Numbered from the stretch's first letter, positions 46,716 through 56,037 are shown. The stretch: 64,000 nt of DNA from Rhizobium leguminosarum bv. viciae USDA 2370 (GCF_002008365.1 NZ_MRDL01000036.1:87676-151675); one strand, 5' to 3'. A program made the numbers and translations. The notes: generated by a model from the sequence alone, not told the origin.

Positions 46716-48170
46716 TCATACGCCGCTTGCCGGAATGCCGCTGCGAGTCACCTTGCGCGGCGCGGTGATGTCCTTCCACTGGGAAAGCGCCTTGCTGACA
46801 GCCGTGACCGGTTCGCGCCTGACGAATTCGCCGTGGCCCTCGCGGGTCTTGATCGCGCCTTCCTCGATCGCCACGACGCCGCGTGTCAGCGTGTAGCGGG
46901 GCAGGCCGGTTACTTCCTTGCCTTCGAAGACGTTGTAGTCGATCGCCGACTGCTGGGCCTTGGACGAAATGGTCTTGGAACGTTGCGGGTCCCAGACGAC
47001 GATGTCGGCATCGGCGCCGACAAGGATCGCGCCCTTCTTCGGATAGATGTTGAGAATCTTGGCGATGTTGGTCGAGGTGACGGCGACGAATTCGTTCATC
47101 GTCAGCCGGCCGGTGTTGACGCCATGCGTCCAGAGCATCGGCATGCGGTCTTCGAGGCCGCCGGTGCCGTTCGGGATCTTGGTGAAATCGCCGACGCCGA
47201 AGCGCTTCTGCGCCGTGGTGAAGGCGCAATGGTCGGTGGCGACCACCTGCAGCGAGCCGGAGGCAAGGCCTGCCCAAAGCGAGTCCTGATGCTGCTTGTT
47301 GCGGAAGGGTGGCGACATCACCCGGCGAGCCGCATGATCCCAGTCGGGATTGGAATATTCGCTCTCGTCGAGCGTCAGGTGCTGGATCAGCGGTTCGCCA
47401 TAGACACGCATGCCTTTGGCGCGGGCGCGGCGGATCGCCTCGTGTGCCTGTTCGCAGGAGGTGTGGACGATATAGACCGGGCAACCGGCCATATCGGCGA
47501 TCATGATGGCGCGGTTGGTGGCTTCGCCTTCCACCTCGGCCGGGCGGGAATAGGCATGCGCCTCGGGGCCGTTATTGCCCTCGGCGAGCAGCTTTGCCGA
47601 CATCGAGGCGACGACGTCGCCGTTTTCGGCGTGCACCAGCGGCAGAGCGCCGAGTTCGGCGCAGCGCTGGAACGACGCGAACATCTCGTCATCGTCCACC
47701 ATCAGCGCGCCCTTGTAGGCCATGAAGTGCTTGAAGGTGTTGATGCCCTTGTCGCGGACGATGGTCTCCATCTCCTTGAAGACCTGCTCGCTCCACCAGG
47801 TGACCGCCATGTGGAAGGAATAGTCGCAATTGGCGCGGGTCGATTTGTTGTCCCACATGGTCAGCGCCTCGAGCAGCGACTGGCCGGGGGCGGGCAGGGC
47901 GAAATCGACCACCATCGTCGTGCCGCCGGAAAGGGCGGCGCGCGTGCCGCTTTCGAAATCGTCGGAGGAATAGGTGCCCATGAAGGGCATTTCGAGATGC
48001 GTGTGCGGATCGATGCCGCCCGGCATGACGTAACAGCCGGTCGCATCCAGCGTCTCGTCGCCCGAGAGGTTCGGCCCGATCTCGATGATCTTGCCGCCGT
48101 CGATCTTGACGTCGGCTTTGTAGGTGAGGTCGGCAGTGACGATGGTGCCGTTTTTGATGACTGTGCTCAT
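46716..48170 (-). CDS. hydA: Dihydropyrimidinase
   Basis: A 484-residue cyclic amidohydrolase that opens dihydrouracil or dihydrothymine to N-carbamoyl-beta-amino acids. Metal ligands: His-x-His in GGIDPHTHLEMPF (near 58), carboxylated Lys in FKHFMAYKGALMVDDDEM (near 152), HAENGD (near 185) and a His in YIVHTSCEQAHEAI. Its ATG overlaps the preceding small gene by four bases. With the M20 amidase and PreTA it completes the reductive pyrimidine pathway. Confidence 0.95.
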   Translation of the reverse strand: MSTVIKNGTIVTADLTYKADVKIDGGKIIEIGPNLSGDETLDATGCYVMPGGIDPHTHLEMPFMGTYSSDDFESGTRAALSGGTTMVVDFALPAPGQSLLEALTMWDNKSTRANCDYSFHMAVTWWSEQVFKEMETIVRDKGINTFKHFMAYKGALMVDDDEMFASFQRCAELGALPLVHAENGDVVASMSAKLLAEGNNGPEAHAYSRPAEVEGEATNRAIMIADMAGCPVYIVHTSCEQAHEAIRRARAKGMRVYGEPLIQHLTLDESEYSNPDWDHAARRVMSPPFRNKQHQDSLWAGLASGSLQVVATDHCAFTTAQKRFGVGDFTKIPNGTGGLEDRMPMLWTHGVNTGRLTMNEFVAVTSTNIAKILNIYPKKGAILVGADADIVVWDPQRSKTISSKAQQSAIDYNVFEGKEVTGLPRYTLTRGVVAIEEGAIKTREGHGEFVRREPVTAVSKALSQWKDITAPRKVTRSGIPASGV

Positions 48171-48448
48171 TCTCCGAACTCCCTGTGGCTGCGCGGTGCC
48201 TGCGCAAGCTGGTTATCCAATGACTGGCGGTAGCGGATGCAGCCGCGCATGAATTGAGGCCAATCGGGCACGATCTGACCACCAATCGGGGTATCAGGCA
48301 GGAGCGCCCACAAATCGGGATGATGCCAACAGAGTTCGTGTCCCGACGTATCCCGATGGATGCGGATCGTCTGGCGCATGACGCGTGCCGCCGACAACAG
48401 GTCGGTGTGGCTCATGCTGTCCAGATCTGCGTCCGGATCGGTTGTCAC
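48167..48448 (-). CDS. Small conserved protein between amidase and dihydropyrimidinase
   Basis: A 93-residue soluble protein I do not recognise. It contains DLLSAARVMRQTIRIHRDTSGHELCWHHPDLWALLPD and VPDWPQFMRGCIRYRQSLD, with clustered His/Trp and two Cys. The GTG start overlaps the amidase stop by four bases (GTGA) and its stop overlaps the hydA start by four (ATGA). That double coupling shows it is translated as part of the operon. Similar small proteins are found in rhizobial pyd loci as I recall. Function unknown; an accessory to either enzyme is possible. Confidence 0.78.
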   Translation of the reverse strand: MTTDPDADLDSMSHTDLLSAARVMRQTIRIHRDTSGHELCWHHPDLWALLPDTPIGGQIVPDWPQFMRGCIRYRQSLDNQLAQAPRSHREFGE

Positions 48449-49698
48449 GTAACGATCTCCGCCGTCTCGACCACCGCATGGAACAACACATCGGCTCCGG
48501 CCGTCGCCCATTCCTTGGAGATTTCCTCCGCCTCGTTGTGCGAGAGCCCGCCGACGCAGGGGCACATGACCATCGTCGCAGGGGCCACCTTGGCGGCCCA
48601 GCAGGCGTCGTGGCCGGCGCCGGAGATGATGTTCATGTGGCTATAGCCGAGCCGCTCGGCGGCTTCGCGCACCGACGTGACCAGTTTCGGATCGAAGGTG
48701 ATCGGCTCGAAGTGGCCGATCGCTTCGATGGAACAGCCGACACCGAGCGCATCGGTGATCTCAGGCGCCTTCGCCTCGATCTTTGCCCGCATGCGATCAA
48801 GCTTCTCCTTGTCAGGCGAGCGGATGTCGACGGTGAAGACCACTTTGCCGGGCAGCACGTTGCGCGAATTCGGCGAGAAGAATACCTGTCCGACGCCGCC
48901 GACGGCGCCTGGCTGTTCGCCCATCGCCACGTCCTGGACCATTTCCAGAATGCGGGCCATGGCGAGACCGGCATTGACGCGCAGGTTCATCGGTGTCGAA
49001 CCGGTATGGGCTTCCTTGCCGGTCAGCGTGAATTCCAGCCACCAGAGGCCCTGGCAATGGGTGACGACGCCGATCTGCTTTTCCTCGGCTTCGAGAATAG
49101 GCCCCTGCTCGATGTGATATTCGAAATAGGCGTGCATCTTGCGGGCGCCCACTTCTTCATCGCCGACCCAGCCGATGCGCTTCAGTTCGTCGCCGAACAG
49201 ATTGCCGTCGGGGTCCCTGCGGTTATAGGCAAAGTCAAGGCTGTGCACCCCGGCGAAAACGCCTGACGCCAGCATGGCAGGGGCAAAACGCGCGCCTTCC
49301 TCATTCGTCCAGTTGGTAACGACGATCGGATGTTTGGTCTTGATGCCGAGATCGTTCATGGTGCGGACGACTTCGAGGGCCGCAAGCACGCCGAGCACAC
49401 CGTCATATTTGCCGCCGGTCGGCTGGGTGTCGAGATGCGAACCGACATAGACGGGCAGGGCATCGGGATCGGTGCCCGGGCGGGTGGCGAACATCGTGCC
49501 CATGCGGTCGATACCCATGGTCAAACCGGCATCGTCACACCATTTTTTGAAAAGGCTGCGGCCCTGCGCATCGGCATCCGTCAGCGTCTGGCGATTGTTG
49601 CCGCCAGCGATGCCGGGGCCGATCTTCGCCATGTCCATGAGACTGTCCCAGAGACGGTCGCCATTGACGCGCATGTTCTCGCCTGGTGCTGCCACCAT
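48445..49698 (-). CDS. Zn-dependent N-carbamoyl amidase (beta-ureidopropionase type)
   Basis: A 417-residue M20-family hydrolase of the HyuC/AMAQ/AllC group. Metal ligands lie in YVGSHLDTQPTGGKYDGVLG (near 84-103), WTNEEGARFAPAM (near 129) and the C-terminal GAGHDACWAAKVAPATMVMCPCVGGLSHNEAEE. Removes the carbamoyl group from N-carbamoyl-beta-alanine, releasing ammonia and CO2. Homologues also act on hydantoin or allantoate products; the hydA and preTA context favours pyrimidines. First gene of the operon, with a RutR-box-like palindrome about 140 bp upstream. Confidence 0.9.
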   Translation of the reverse strand: MVAAPGENMRVNGDRLWDSLMDMAKIGPGIAGGNNRQTLTDADAQGRSLFKKWCDDAGLTMGIDRMGTMFATRPGTDPDALPVYVGSHLDTQPTGGKYDGVLGVLAALEVVRTMNDLGIKTKHPIVVTNWTNEEGARFAPAMLASGVFAGVHSLDFAYNRRDPDGNLFGDELKRIGWVGDEEVGARKMHAYFEYHIEQGPILEAEEKQIGVVTHCQGLWWLEFTLTGKEAHTGSTPMNLRVNAGLAMARILEMVQDVAMGEQPGAVGGVGQVFFSPNSRNVLPGKVVFTVDIRSPDKEKLDRMRAKIEAKAPEITDALGVGCSIEAIGHFEPITFDPKLVTSVREAAERLGYSHMNIISGAGHDACWAAKVAPATMVMCPCVGGLSHNEAEEISKEWATAGADVLFHAVVETAEIVT

Positions 49699-49840
49699 TC
49701 TTTATGCCCTCACCTGTTTGCGGCAGTCATGCAAAGAGGCATGCCCGCCTGTTCCCGTGGTCCTTTCCTGCGCCCCCTTATTGGTTTTGTCGAGTGCCGG
49801 AAAATCGCCAGTTGCCTTTGTTTTGCATCTGACGGATAAT

Positions 49841-49856
49841 TTGACCGATTGGTAAA
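49841..49856. promoter_or_regulatory. RutR-box-like operator between the amidase operon and rutR
   Basis: TTGACCGATTGGTAAA closely matches the E. coli RutR site TTGACCA-NN-TGGTCAA (12 of 14 defined positions). It lies in the divergent gap next to a RutR-like gene, so control of both directions is expected. The 10-mer ATTGGTAAAC in it recurs upstream of preT at 60304. Confidence 0.72.
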
Positions 49857-50001
49857 CATTACAACTTCCACCGCCGGGCTCAAGACGAAAATCACGAAAA
49901 TTGCTGATAAAAATGCGGGCAGTTGCTCAAGGACGCGGCGAGGGTCGTCCCCAACCCAAATTTGAGCGAAGAAGTTGAATTTCAAGGGGAAACGACAGCC
50001 T

Positions 50002-50652
50002 GTGACCATACCGAGAGCAGCGAAAACCCTGAGGCGGACGCGAATCCAGGAGGAGAAGGAAGAGCAGATCCTGGAAGCGGCGCTCGACGTGTTTTCGGCA
50101 AGCGGCTTCCGCGGCTCGACCATCGACCAGATCGCCGAAGTGGCCGGCATGTCGAAACCCAACCTGCTCTATTACTTCCGCACCAAGGAAGCCATGCACC
50201 GGGCGCTGATCGACCGGGTGCTCTACACCTGGCTGGAGCCGTTACGGGCCTTCGACGCCGAGGGCAATCCCGAAGCGGAAATCCGTAGCTACATCCGTCG
50301 CAAGCTGGAAATGGCGCGCGACTTTCCGCGCGAAAGCCGGCTCTTCGCCAATGAGGTGCTGCAGGGCGCGCCGCATATCGAGGACGAGCTGAAGGGGCCG
50401 CTGAAGGAGTTGGTCGATGAGAAAGCCGAGGTCATCCGCGCCTGGGCGAAAGCCGGCAAGATCGTCAAATGCGATCCCTACCACCTGATCTTCTCCATCT
50501 GGTCGACGACGCAACATTACGCCGATTTCGACGTCCAGGTGCGTGCCGTGCTGGGGCAGGAACATTCCGGCGAAGGGCGTTTCGAGGATGCGGCGCGGTT
50601 TCTGGAACAGCTCTTCATCGGCGGGCTGCGACCGGATCCCCTTGGCGGCTGA
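50002..50652 (+). CDS. rutR: RutR-like TetR-family regulator
   Basis: A TetR-family regulator of about 216 residues strongly resembling E. coli RutR, the uracil-responsive repressor. HTH: EEQILEAALDVFSASGFRGSTIDQIAEVAGMSKPNLLYYFRTKEAM. The ligand domain shares RxLFxxExLxGAPxxxDEL and HLIFSIWSTTQHYADF with RutR. GTG at 50002 is preferred; a TTG at 49975 would add nine residues, and neither has a strong ribosome site. Divergent from the amidase-hydA operon, as expected for its regulator. Confidence 0.88.
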   Translation: MTIPRAAKTLRRTRIQEEKEEQILEAALDVFSASGFRGSTIDQIAEVAGMSKPNLLYYFRTKEAMHRALIDRVLYTWLEPLRAFDAEGNPEAEIRSYIRRKLEMARDFPRESRLFANEVLQGAPHIEDELKGPLKELVDEKAEVIRAWAKAGKIVKCDPYHLIFSIWSTTQHYADFDVQVRAVLGQEHSGEGRFEDAARFLEQLFIGGLRPDPLGG

Positions 50653-50657
50653 GAGTT

Positions 50658-53225
50658 TTACTCTCTCCTCGGAAGCGGCACCCGGGCAAGAATATCCGTC
50701 ACGCCTTCCATCGTATAAGGCTTCTGTAGCACAGGCGCGTCCGAGTGGCTGTTTGCCTGGGCGATGCCTTCCCCATACCCCGTGGCAAAAACGAAGGGCA
50801 CGCCATCGGCTGCCAGCCGGTCGGCAATCCCGAAACTCGTCTCATCGCCAAGATTGACATCGAGAAGCGCCAGATCGAAGGACTGGCCGGCGAGAATTTC
50901 CATCGCCTCAGTGACACTTGGTGCCGTTGCTACGTCGGCGCCCAGGCGGCGCAGGATGTCTTCGCCATCCATGGCGATGATCAGATTATTTTCCACCAGT
51001 AGCACGTTCAGGCCGGAGAGCGGCTGATCGTCGGGAATCGTCTTGCGTCCGGTCGCTCCGACGGGAAGCGGATTTGACCGTTCGCTCGTCGGGCCGACGA
51101 CATGTCGCGCCGGAATAGAGAAATCGGCCTCGAGCCCATCCTCGACGTAGCGGACCTCCGCCTTGCCGCCAAGGTCATAGGGGATCGAGCGGCGGATGAT
51201 GGTCGAACCGAAGCCATGACGTTTGGGTTCGACGACGGGCGGGCCATCCTTTTCGCGCCAGCCAATGCGCAGATTACCCTCGTCGTCGCGATGCCAGCGG
51301 AGTTGGACCGTGCCGCTGCCGGTACCGGAAAGGCTGCCATATTTGGCGCTGTTGGTCATCAGCTCATGGAAGACAAGGGCGGCGGTGGAAAAAGCCTGCG
51401 GTTCCAGCAGCACGTCCTCGCCGCCCATCTGAATGCGTTGCGCATTTTTCCCCAGATAGGCGGCGGTCTCTGCCAGCAGCGATTGCCGGAGCGAAGCGGG
51501 CGCCCAATGATCGCGGGTGATCTGGTCATGGGCGCGGGCGAGCGACTGGATGCGGCCCTCGAGCTGGCGAATGTAATCGCCAAGGCTGACCGACGTTGCC
51601 TGCGACTGCCGAATGATGCCGGTGATGAGGCTCAATATGTTGCGGACGCGGTGGTTCAGCTCGGCGATCAGCAATTCCTGACGCTCGTTTGCCGTCTGGC
51701 GCGCCATGCTGACCTCGTCGGTGAGGCGCAACACCACCTCGATCAATGTGACGCGGATGGTTTCGGCGACACGGCGCTCTGCTTCCGTGAAGGGGAGGGA
51801 GCGGCCACGCACCAGTTCCGACCAGGCCTCGAAACTCTTGCGCGGTGTCAGCCGCGGGCCATTGGGCCCGTATTCCACCGGCTTGTGCGGGTCGCCGCCC
51901 CAGCGAACGGTGCGCACCAATTCCTGACGGAAAAGCACGACATAATCGCGCGGCGATCGTGAGATCGGGATGGCGAGCATGCCTGCCACCGCATCGTCGA
52001 CCTCAAGATCCGGATAGGTTTCCGCGAGCCTGTCCACGGCGTAGATGCGGCCGGCGGCGTTGCGGTTGAGGTGTCGGACGAGGGCTGCGAAACTTCTCTC
52101 ATCCGGCCCGATGCCGGCAAGTGCCAGCCGGCCGTTGATCCAGACGCCGATCCCGTCGGCAGGAATGGCGTCGGCGAGCGCCTCGATCAGCCAAGCCGGA
52201 TCGTCGAGCAGGCTGGCATTGTCTGCGACGGAGGTGAGAAGCCGGTCGGCGATGCGGCGCGCCTTGGTCTCGTAATCGAGAGCCAGTCGCCGTTCGCGGC
52301 TTTCAAGGCGCGAGGCAAACATCTGGCCGAAGAGTTCGGCGGTGGAGCGGCTTTGGGCCGAAGGCAGACGTGGACCGTAGTGATGGCAGGCAAATAGCCC
52401 CCAAAGCTTCCCGTCGACGACGATCGATATGGAAAGCGAGGCGCCAACGCCCATATTTTTCAGATATTCGATATGGATCGGCGAGACTGAACGCAAGACC
52501 GACATGGAGAGGTCGAGCGGCTGGCCGTGCTCGTCGAGCGGCGGCAGGATCGGGACCGGGACGGCGTCGACATCGGCAATGATGCGGAACAGGTTGCGCA
52601 GATAAAGCGCGCGCGCCTGAACCGGAATGTCGGAAGCCGGATAGTGCAGCCCGAGGAACGATCCGATGCCGGCCCGGGCGGCTTCCGCCACCACTTCGCC
52701 GGAACCGCTTTCGTCGAAACGGTAGACCATGACCCGATCGAAGCCGGTGAGCGCCCGCGCCTGTCTTGCGCCTTCGCGGAAGAAAGCTTCCAGTGTTTCC
52801 GTGTGATCGAGGCGGGACATCATGCTGCGCATGGAGAGCGACGCAGCGTCGTGCCGGTCTTCCTGGCAGCGCTCGCCTTCGATGATGACCTGACCTTCGT
52901 TCAGATGCACGGCAAGGTCGAAACTGTTTTGATCGGGCGTCAGAGCAATGCCGAAAATACGCTCGACGACGTCGGAACCGCGCAGCGTGGTAAGTTTGTT
53001 GCGGATTGCGTGGAGTGCTTCGGGGCTGATCAGAGAGATAACGGGACGGCCGAGCGCATTGGCCTCTGTCACTCCGAGAAACTCCGCCAGATTTGCGGAG
53101 GCGCGGATGACAATCCAGTCTGAGGATACCGCCAAGAGAAAGCCGAAGGGCTGGACCGAGCCGAGCTGGTGGATCGGCTCACGGTCGCAATTGGTGAGAT
53201 CGACGGGTTCGTGCGTGCCGCTCAT
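50658..53225 (-). CDS. bphP: Bacteriophytochrome hybrid kinase (PAS-GAF-PHY-HWE kinase-receiver)
   Basis: An 855-residue red/far-red photoreceptor. Biliverdin-attachment Cys13 (LTNCDREPIH) before the PAS domain, GAF motif PASDIP at 196-201, SPIHIEYLKNMGVGASLS, and the PHY tongue PRKSF. The kinase is of the HWE/HisKA_2 class with His525 (ELNHRVRN) and ELMTNSAKYGS, unlike the HisKA domain of classic phytochromes. A C-terminal receiver carries Asp789 (LALLDVNLGDE). All chromophore-binding motifs are present, so it is probably functional. Its ATG overlaps the stop of the heme oxygenase gene by four bases. Confidence 0.93.
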   Translation of the reverse strand: MSGTHEPVDLTNCDREPIHQLGSVQPFGFLLAVSSDWIVIRASANLAEFLGVTEANALGRPVISLISPEALHAIRNKLTTLRGSDVVERIFGIALTPDQNSFDLAVHLNEGQVIIEGERCQEDRHDAASLSMRSMMSRLDHTETLEAFFREGARQARALTGFDRVMVYRFDESGSGEVVAEAARAGIGSFLGLHYPASDIPVQARALYLRNLFRIIADVDAVPVPILPPLDEHGQPLDLSMSVLRSVSPIHIEYLKNMGVGASLSISIVVDGKLWGLFACHHYGPRLPSAQSRSTAELFGQMFASRLESRERRLALDYETKARRIADRLLTSVADNASLLDDPAWLIEALADAIPADGIGVWINGRLALAGIGPDERSFAALVRHLNRNAAGRIYAVDRLAETYPDLEVDDAVAGMLAIPISRSPRDYVVLFRQELVRTVRWGGDPHKPVEYGPNGPRLTPRKSFEAWSELVRGRSLPFTEAERRVAETIRVTLIEVVLRLTDEVSMARQTANERQELLIAELNHRVRNILSLITGIIRQSQATSVSLGDYIRQLEGRIQSLARAHDQITRDHWAPASLRQSLLAETAAYLGKNAQRIQMGGEDVLLEPQAFSTAALVFHELMTNSAKYGSLSGTGSGTVQLRWHRDDEGNLRIGWREKDGPPVVEPKRHGFGSTIIRRSIPYDLGGKAEVRYVEDGLEADFSIPARHVVGPTSERSNPLPVGATGRKTIPDDQPLSGLNVLLVENNLIIAMDGEDILRRLGADVATAPSVTEAMEILAGQSFDLALLDVNLGDETSFGIADRLAADGVPFVFATGYGEGIAQANSHSDAPVLQKPYTMEGVTDILARVPLPRRE

Positions 53226-53758
53226 GGGACGGCTTCCAGTTCGACTTGCCCCGCTTTGAGGAAGAGATCGAAGACATCGCGGGCTGCGGCGACAGCAGCA
53301 CCGGGATCGTCCACCTTGCTCGCGTCAAGACGATCCATGAAAAGCCGCATGGCGCCCTTCGGCCCTTGCGGGCTCAAGTAGCTGCTGGGCAAGTGGTCAG
53401 GCACGGCCTTGGCGAGCAGCGCGCCGCCGAGCTTGGAGCCCTCAAGGACATAGGCGGCACCCCAGACTGCCGCTTCGCAGCGCAATGCCGGTCGCGGAAG
53501 CGGTACGGGCAATCGATCATCGAGTTCCCTTATATCGGCGGCCAGCAGATGCGCGCGTCTTCGTTCCGGCCAGTCCGGCAGCAGGCTGTTGATTCCGGCT
53601 TCCTCAAGCGCATGTTCGACTGATGGTACGACCCGGGCATGCGCGCGCAGGAACGCTTTGTAATCCTGGGTGCGTGAGAGGTTGAAACTGCCGAAGAGGG
53701 TGTCGACCGCGGCGTGGCAATCTGCAGTTTGTGCGCGGAGGGCGCTGCGAAGTGACAT
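53222..53758 (-). CDS. bphO: Biliverdin-producing heme oxygenase BphO
   Basis: A 178-residue bacterial heme oxygenase that converts heme to biliverdin, the phytochrome chromophore. The proximal His lies in LRAQTADCHAAVDTLFG (near 17). The distal helix block is WGAAYVLEGSKLGGALLAK (near 112-130), which contains the conserved Gly pair. ATG at 53758 is preferred; upstream codons are not conserved. The four-base overlap with bphP shows chromophore and apoprotein are made together. Confidence 0.92.
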   Translation of the reverse strand: MSLRSALRAQTADCHAAVDTLFGSFNLSRTQDYKAFLRAHARVVPSVEHALEEAGINSLLPDWPERRRAHLLAADIRELDDRLPVPLPRPALRCEAAVWGAAYVLEGSKLGGALLAKAVPDHLPSSYLSPQGPKGAMRLFMDRLDASKVDDPGAAVAAARDVFDLFLKAGQVELEAVP

Positions 53759-53899
53759 GCTGACGTTTTTCCGAGTGATATGGCCGCCGCCCAAAAGGGA
53801 CGACGAACTAGCGGATATACTGCGGCATCGCGTTATTTCCAGAGAAACGCCTAGGAATAACATGGGTTTCTCGCCGCTCGCAGACGCGTGGCGAGCGCT

Positions 53900-54799
53900 T
53901 CAGCCCATCATTGCCGGCAGCCCCGCGGCGAGCGTATCAATCGCGAGCCGCACCTTCGGCAGCATCACCGGGGAGCGCAGCCAAACGGCATGGGCATCGA
54001 AGACATTGGCCGGTTCATGCTTCAACACCTGAATGAGCCGGCCCGCCAGCACCTCCTCACGGACCAGCCAGCAGGGCAGCCAGGCAAGACCGCGCCCGGC
54101 GACGGCCGCATCGGAAATCGAAGCGAGGTCGTCGAGCCGCAGTCGCGCCTTTGGCGCCAGCCGCCGCCCGGGATCGGCTGCAGTCGGAAAGATCCAACCC
54201 TTGTCATCGTCGCCCCGCCTGTAGACGATGCCTTCATGCTGGGGAATATCGAAGACTGTCTGCGGTGCGCCATGTTTTTCCAGATAGGCGGGCGATGCGC
54301 AGACGGTCATGCGCTGGCGGGCGATCGCCCGGGCCATCAGATCCGGATTGTCCTTCAGCGGTCCGTTGCGGATCACAAGATCGAAGCCGTCCTCGAGCAG
54401 GTCGACGATGCGGTCGTTGAAGGAAAGGTCGAGTTCGAGGTTCGGATGTTCATCGAGCAGGCGTGCGAGAATCGGCGAGATGCAATGGCGGCCGAAGAGC
54501 ACGGGCATCGAGATGCGCAATCGGCCGCGCACATCGCGCCGGCCGGATTCCAACATGGCTTCGCCCAGGCGGATTTCCTCGACCGCCCGCAGGCAGCGCT
54601 CGTAGAAGAAGCGGCCTTCCTCGGTCAGGCTCTGCATGCGCGTCGTACGGTTGAAAAGCCGCACGCCGAGACGCTGTTCCAGCCGCGCGATGGTCTTGCC
54701 GACCGCCGAACGCGTGAGATGAAGCCGCTCGGCAGCGGCCGAAAAGCCACCTGCCTCGACGGCTTCGACAAAGATCGAGATACCCTTCAACTGTTCCAT
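53900..54799 (-). CDS. LysR-family transcriptional regulator
   Basis: A 299-residue LysR regulator. N-terminal HTH: LKGISIFVEAVEAGGFSAAAERLHLTRSAVGKTIARLEQRLGVRLFNRTTR, then the effector domain (RGRLRISMPVLFGRHCI onward). AAGGAAACAA precedes the ATG at 54799. It is divergent from the oxidoreductase gene with 102 bp between, and probably controls it, as is common for LysR regulators of stress-induced quinone oxidoreductases. Confidence 0.92.
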   Translation of the reverse strand: MEQLKGISIFVEAVEAGGFSAAAERLHLTRSAVGKTIARLEQRLGVRLFNRTTRMQSLTEEGRFFYERCLRAVEEIRLGEAMLESGRRDVRGRLRISMPVLFGRHCISPILARLLDEHPNLELDLSFNDRIVDLLEDGFDLVIRNGPLKDNPDLMARAIARQRMTVCASPAYLEKHGAPQTVFDIPQHEGIVYRRGDDDKGWIFPTAADPGRRLAPKARLRLDDLASISDAAVAGRGLAWLPCWLVREEVLAGRLIQVLKHEPANVFDAHAVWLRSPVMLPKVRLAIDTLAAGLPAMMG

Positions 54800-54831
54800 T
54801 TGTTTCCTTCTTGGAACCATTCTGGAGAATT

Positions 54832-54855
54832 AATATCGCAACTGGTGCGAAATAT
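54832..54855. promoter_or_regulatory. Candidate LysR operator
   Basis: AATATCGC...GCGAAATATT, an imperfect inverted repeat in the gap between the LysR gene and the divergent oxidoreductase gene. The position and dyad fit a LysR recognition site; no consensus is available to confirm it. Confidence 0.4.
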
Positions 54856-54901
54856 TCAACGATATGGTTTCGGCTCCCTGCAATGGACAAGGAGCAAGAC
54901 A

Positions 54902-55924
54902 ATGCAGACAACACGGCAATGGCAGATCGACACGATCGGACCGGAGCGCCAGGTGACGATCGGCGAGCGGAGGCTCGAGCCGATTTCGGGAAACAAAGTT
55001 CTGGTCCGGACGGAAGCCGTCTCGCTCAATTTCCGCGACCGGCTGGTGCTGGAGAGCGGCATGGGGTTGCCGCTGCAATTTCCCTTCGTCCCGGCTTCCG
55101 ATATGGCGGGGGTCGTCGAGGCGGTCGGACCCGAAGTCAGCCGTTTCAAGCCGGGCGATCGGGTCATTTCGACGTTTTCGCCCGACTGGATCGACGGACG
55201 CGGGTTGGGCGATGCGCGCACGCCACCCTACAAGACACGCGGCGGCTTCTATCCTGGCGTGCTCTCGCAATATACTGTGCTGTCGGAGGAATGGTATTCA
55301 CGCGCGCCTGAGACGCTCGATGCGGCGCAGGCAAGCACCTTGCCCTGCGCCGGGCTGACTGCCTGGTTCTCACTGATCGAACGCGGCGGTCTGAAGGCCG
55401 GCGACAAGGTGCTGGTGCACGGCACCGGCGGCGTGGCGCTCTTCGGTCTGCAGATCGCCAAGGCGCACGGCGCGGTGGTCTTCATCACATCAGGCAGCGC
55501 CGAGAAGCTCGGGCGCGCCGCTGCGCTGGGCGCAGATCACGTGATCAACCGCCATGAGGGCGACTGGGTTGAGCAACTCTATCAGTTGACCGGCGGCTAT
55601 GGCGCCGATCACGTGCTTGAGATCGTCGGCGGCCCGCATCTCGACCAGGCGCTGAAGGCGGTGGCGATCAATGGCCGTATTTCCGTTATCGGCGTGCTCG
55701 AGGGGTTCGAGGTTTCCGGCCCGGCCGGCCCGCTGCTGCTCAAGGCGCCTGTTGTCCAGGGCATTTCTGTCGGCCATCGCCGTGCGCTCGAAGACCTGGT
55801 GCGGGCAATCGACCAGACCGGGCTGAAGCCCGTGATCGACAAGCGCTATGCCTTCGACGAATTCCCTGAGGCGCTCGATCATCTCTATCGCGGGCCTTTC
55901 GGCAAGGTGGTCGTCGAGTTCTGA
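54902..55924 (+). CDS. Zinc-type alcohol dehydrogenase/quinone oxidoreductase family protein
   Basis: A 340-residue MDR-superfamily oxidoreductase. GroES-like N-terminal domain (RTEAVSLNFRDRLVLESG, PFVPASDMAGVVEAVGPEV), NADPH-binding Rossmann loop VLVHGTGGVALFGLQIAKAHGA (near 165-185), and LGADHVINRH. The catalytic and structural zinc Cys/His of classical alcohol dehydrogenases are absent, so a quinone/enone reductase role is likelier. The family member starts at the ATG at 54902; the much longer open frame upstream is antisense to lysR and is not coding. Substrate unknown. Confidence 0.9.
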   Translation: MQTTRQWQIDTIGPERQVTIGERRLEPISGNKVLVRTEAVSLNFRDRLVLESGMGLPLQFPFVPASDMAGVVEAVGPEVSRFKPGDRVISTFSPDWIDGRGLGDARTPPYKTRGGFYPGVLSQYTVLSEEWYSRAPETLDAAQASTLPCAGLTAWFSLIERGGLKAGDKVLVHGTGGVALFGLQIAKAHGAVVFITSGSAEKLGRAAALGADHVINRHEGDWVEQLYQLTGGYGADHVLEIVGGPHLDQALKAVAINGRISVIGVLEGFEVSGPAGPLLLKAPVVQGISVGHRRALEDLVRAIDQTGLKPVIDKRYAFDEFPEALDHLYRGPFGKVVVEF

Positions 55925-55949
55925 CGGTAGCGATTTGCCCTTCTGCCTG

Positions 55950-56019
55950 CTGCATAAAATTATGCAGCAATTCAAAGTGCTACAGCGCCGCGCGTCTGAA
56001 AAGACACGCGGCGCTGTAG
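55950..56019. repeat. Palindromic repeat downstream of the oxidoreductase
   Basis: CTGCATAA-AATTATGCAG dyad (55950-55967), then CAATTCAAAGTGCTACAGCG and a GCGCGTCT-GAAA-AGACACGC hairpin closing with GCGCTGTAG. The second module is the same as in 5395-5493. It lies between convergent genes. Confidence 0.85.
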
Positions 56020-56037
56020 GCGGAGAAGGGAGGCTGA

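Noticed and set aside
53888..54901. N-terminal extension of the oxidoreductase frame on the plus strand
   Set aside because: It is antisense to a well-supported LysR gene, and the family start with a promoter-sized gap lies at 54902.
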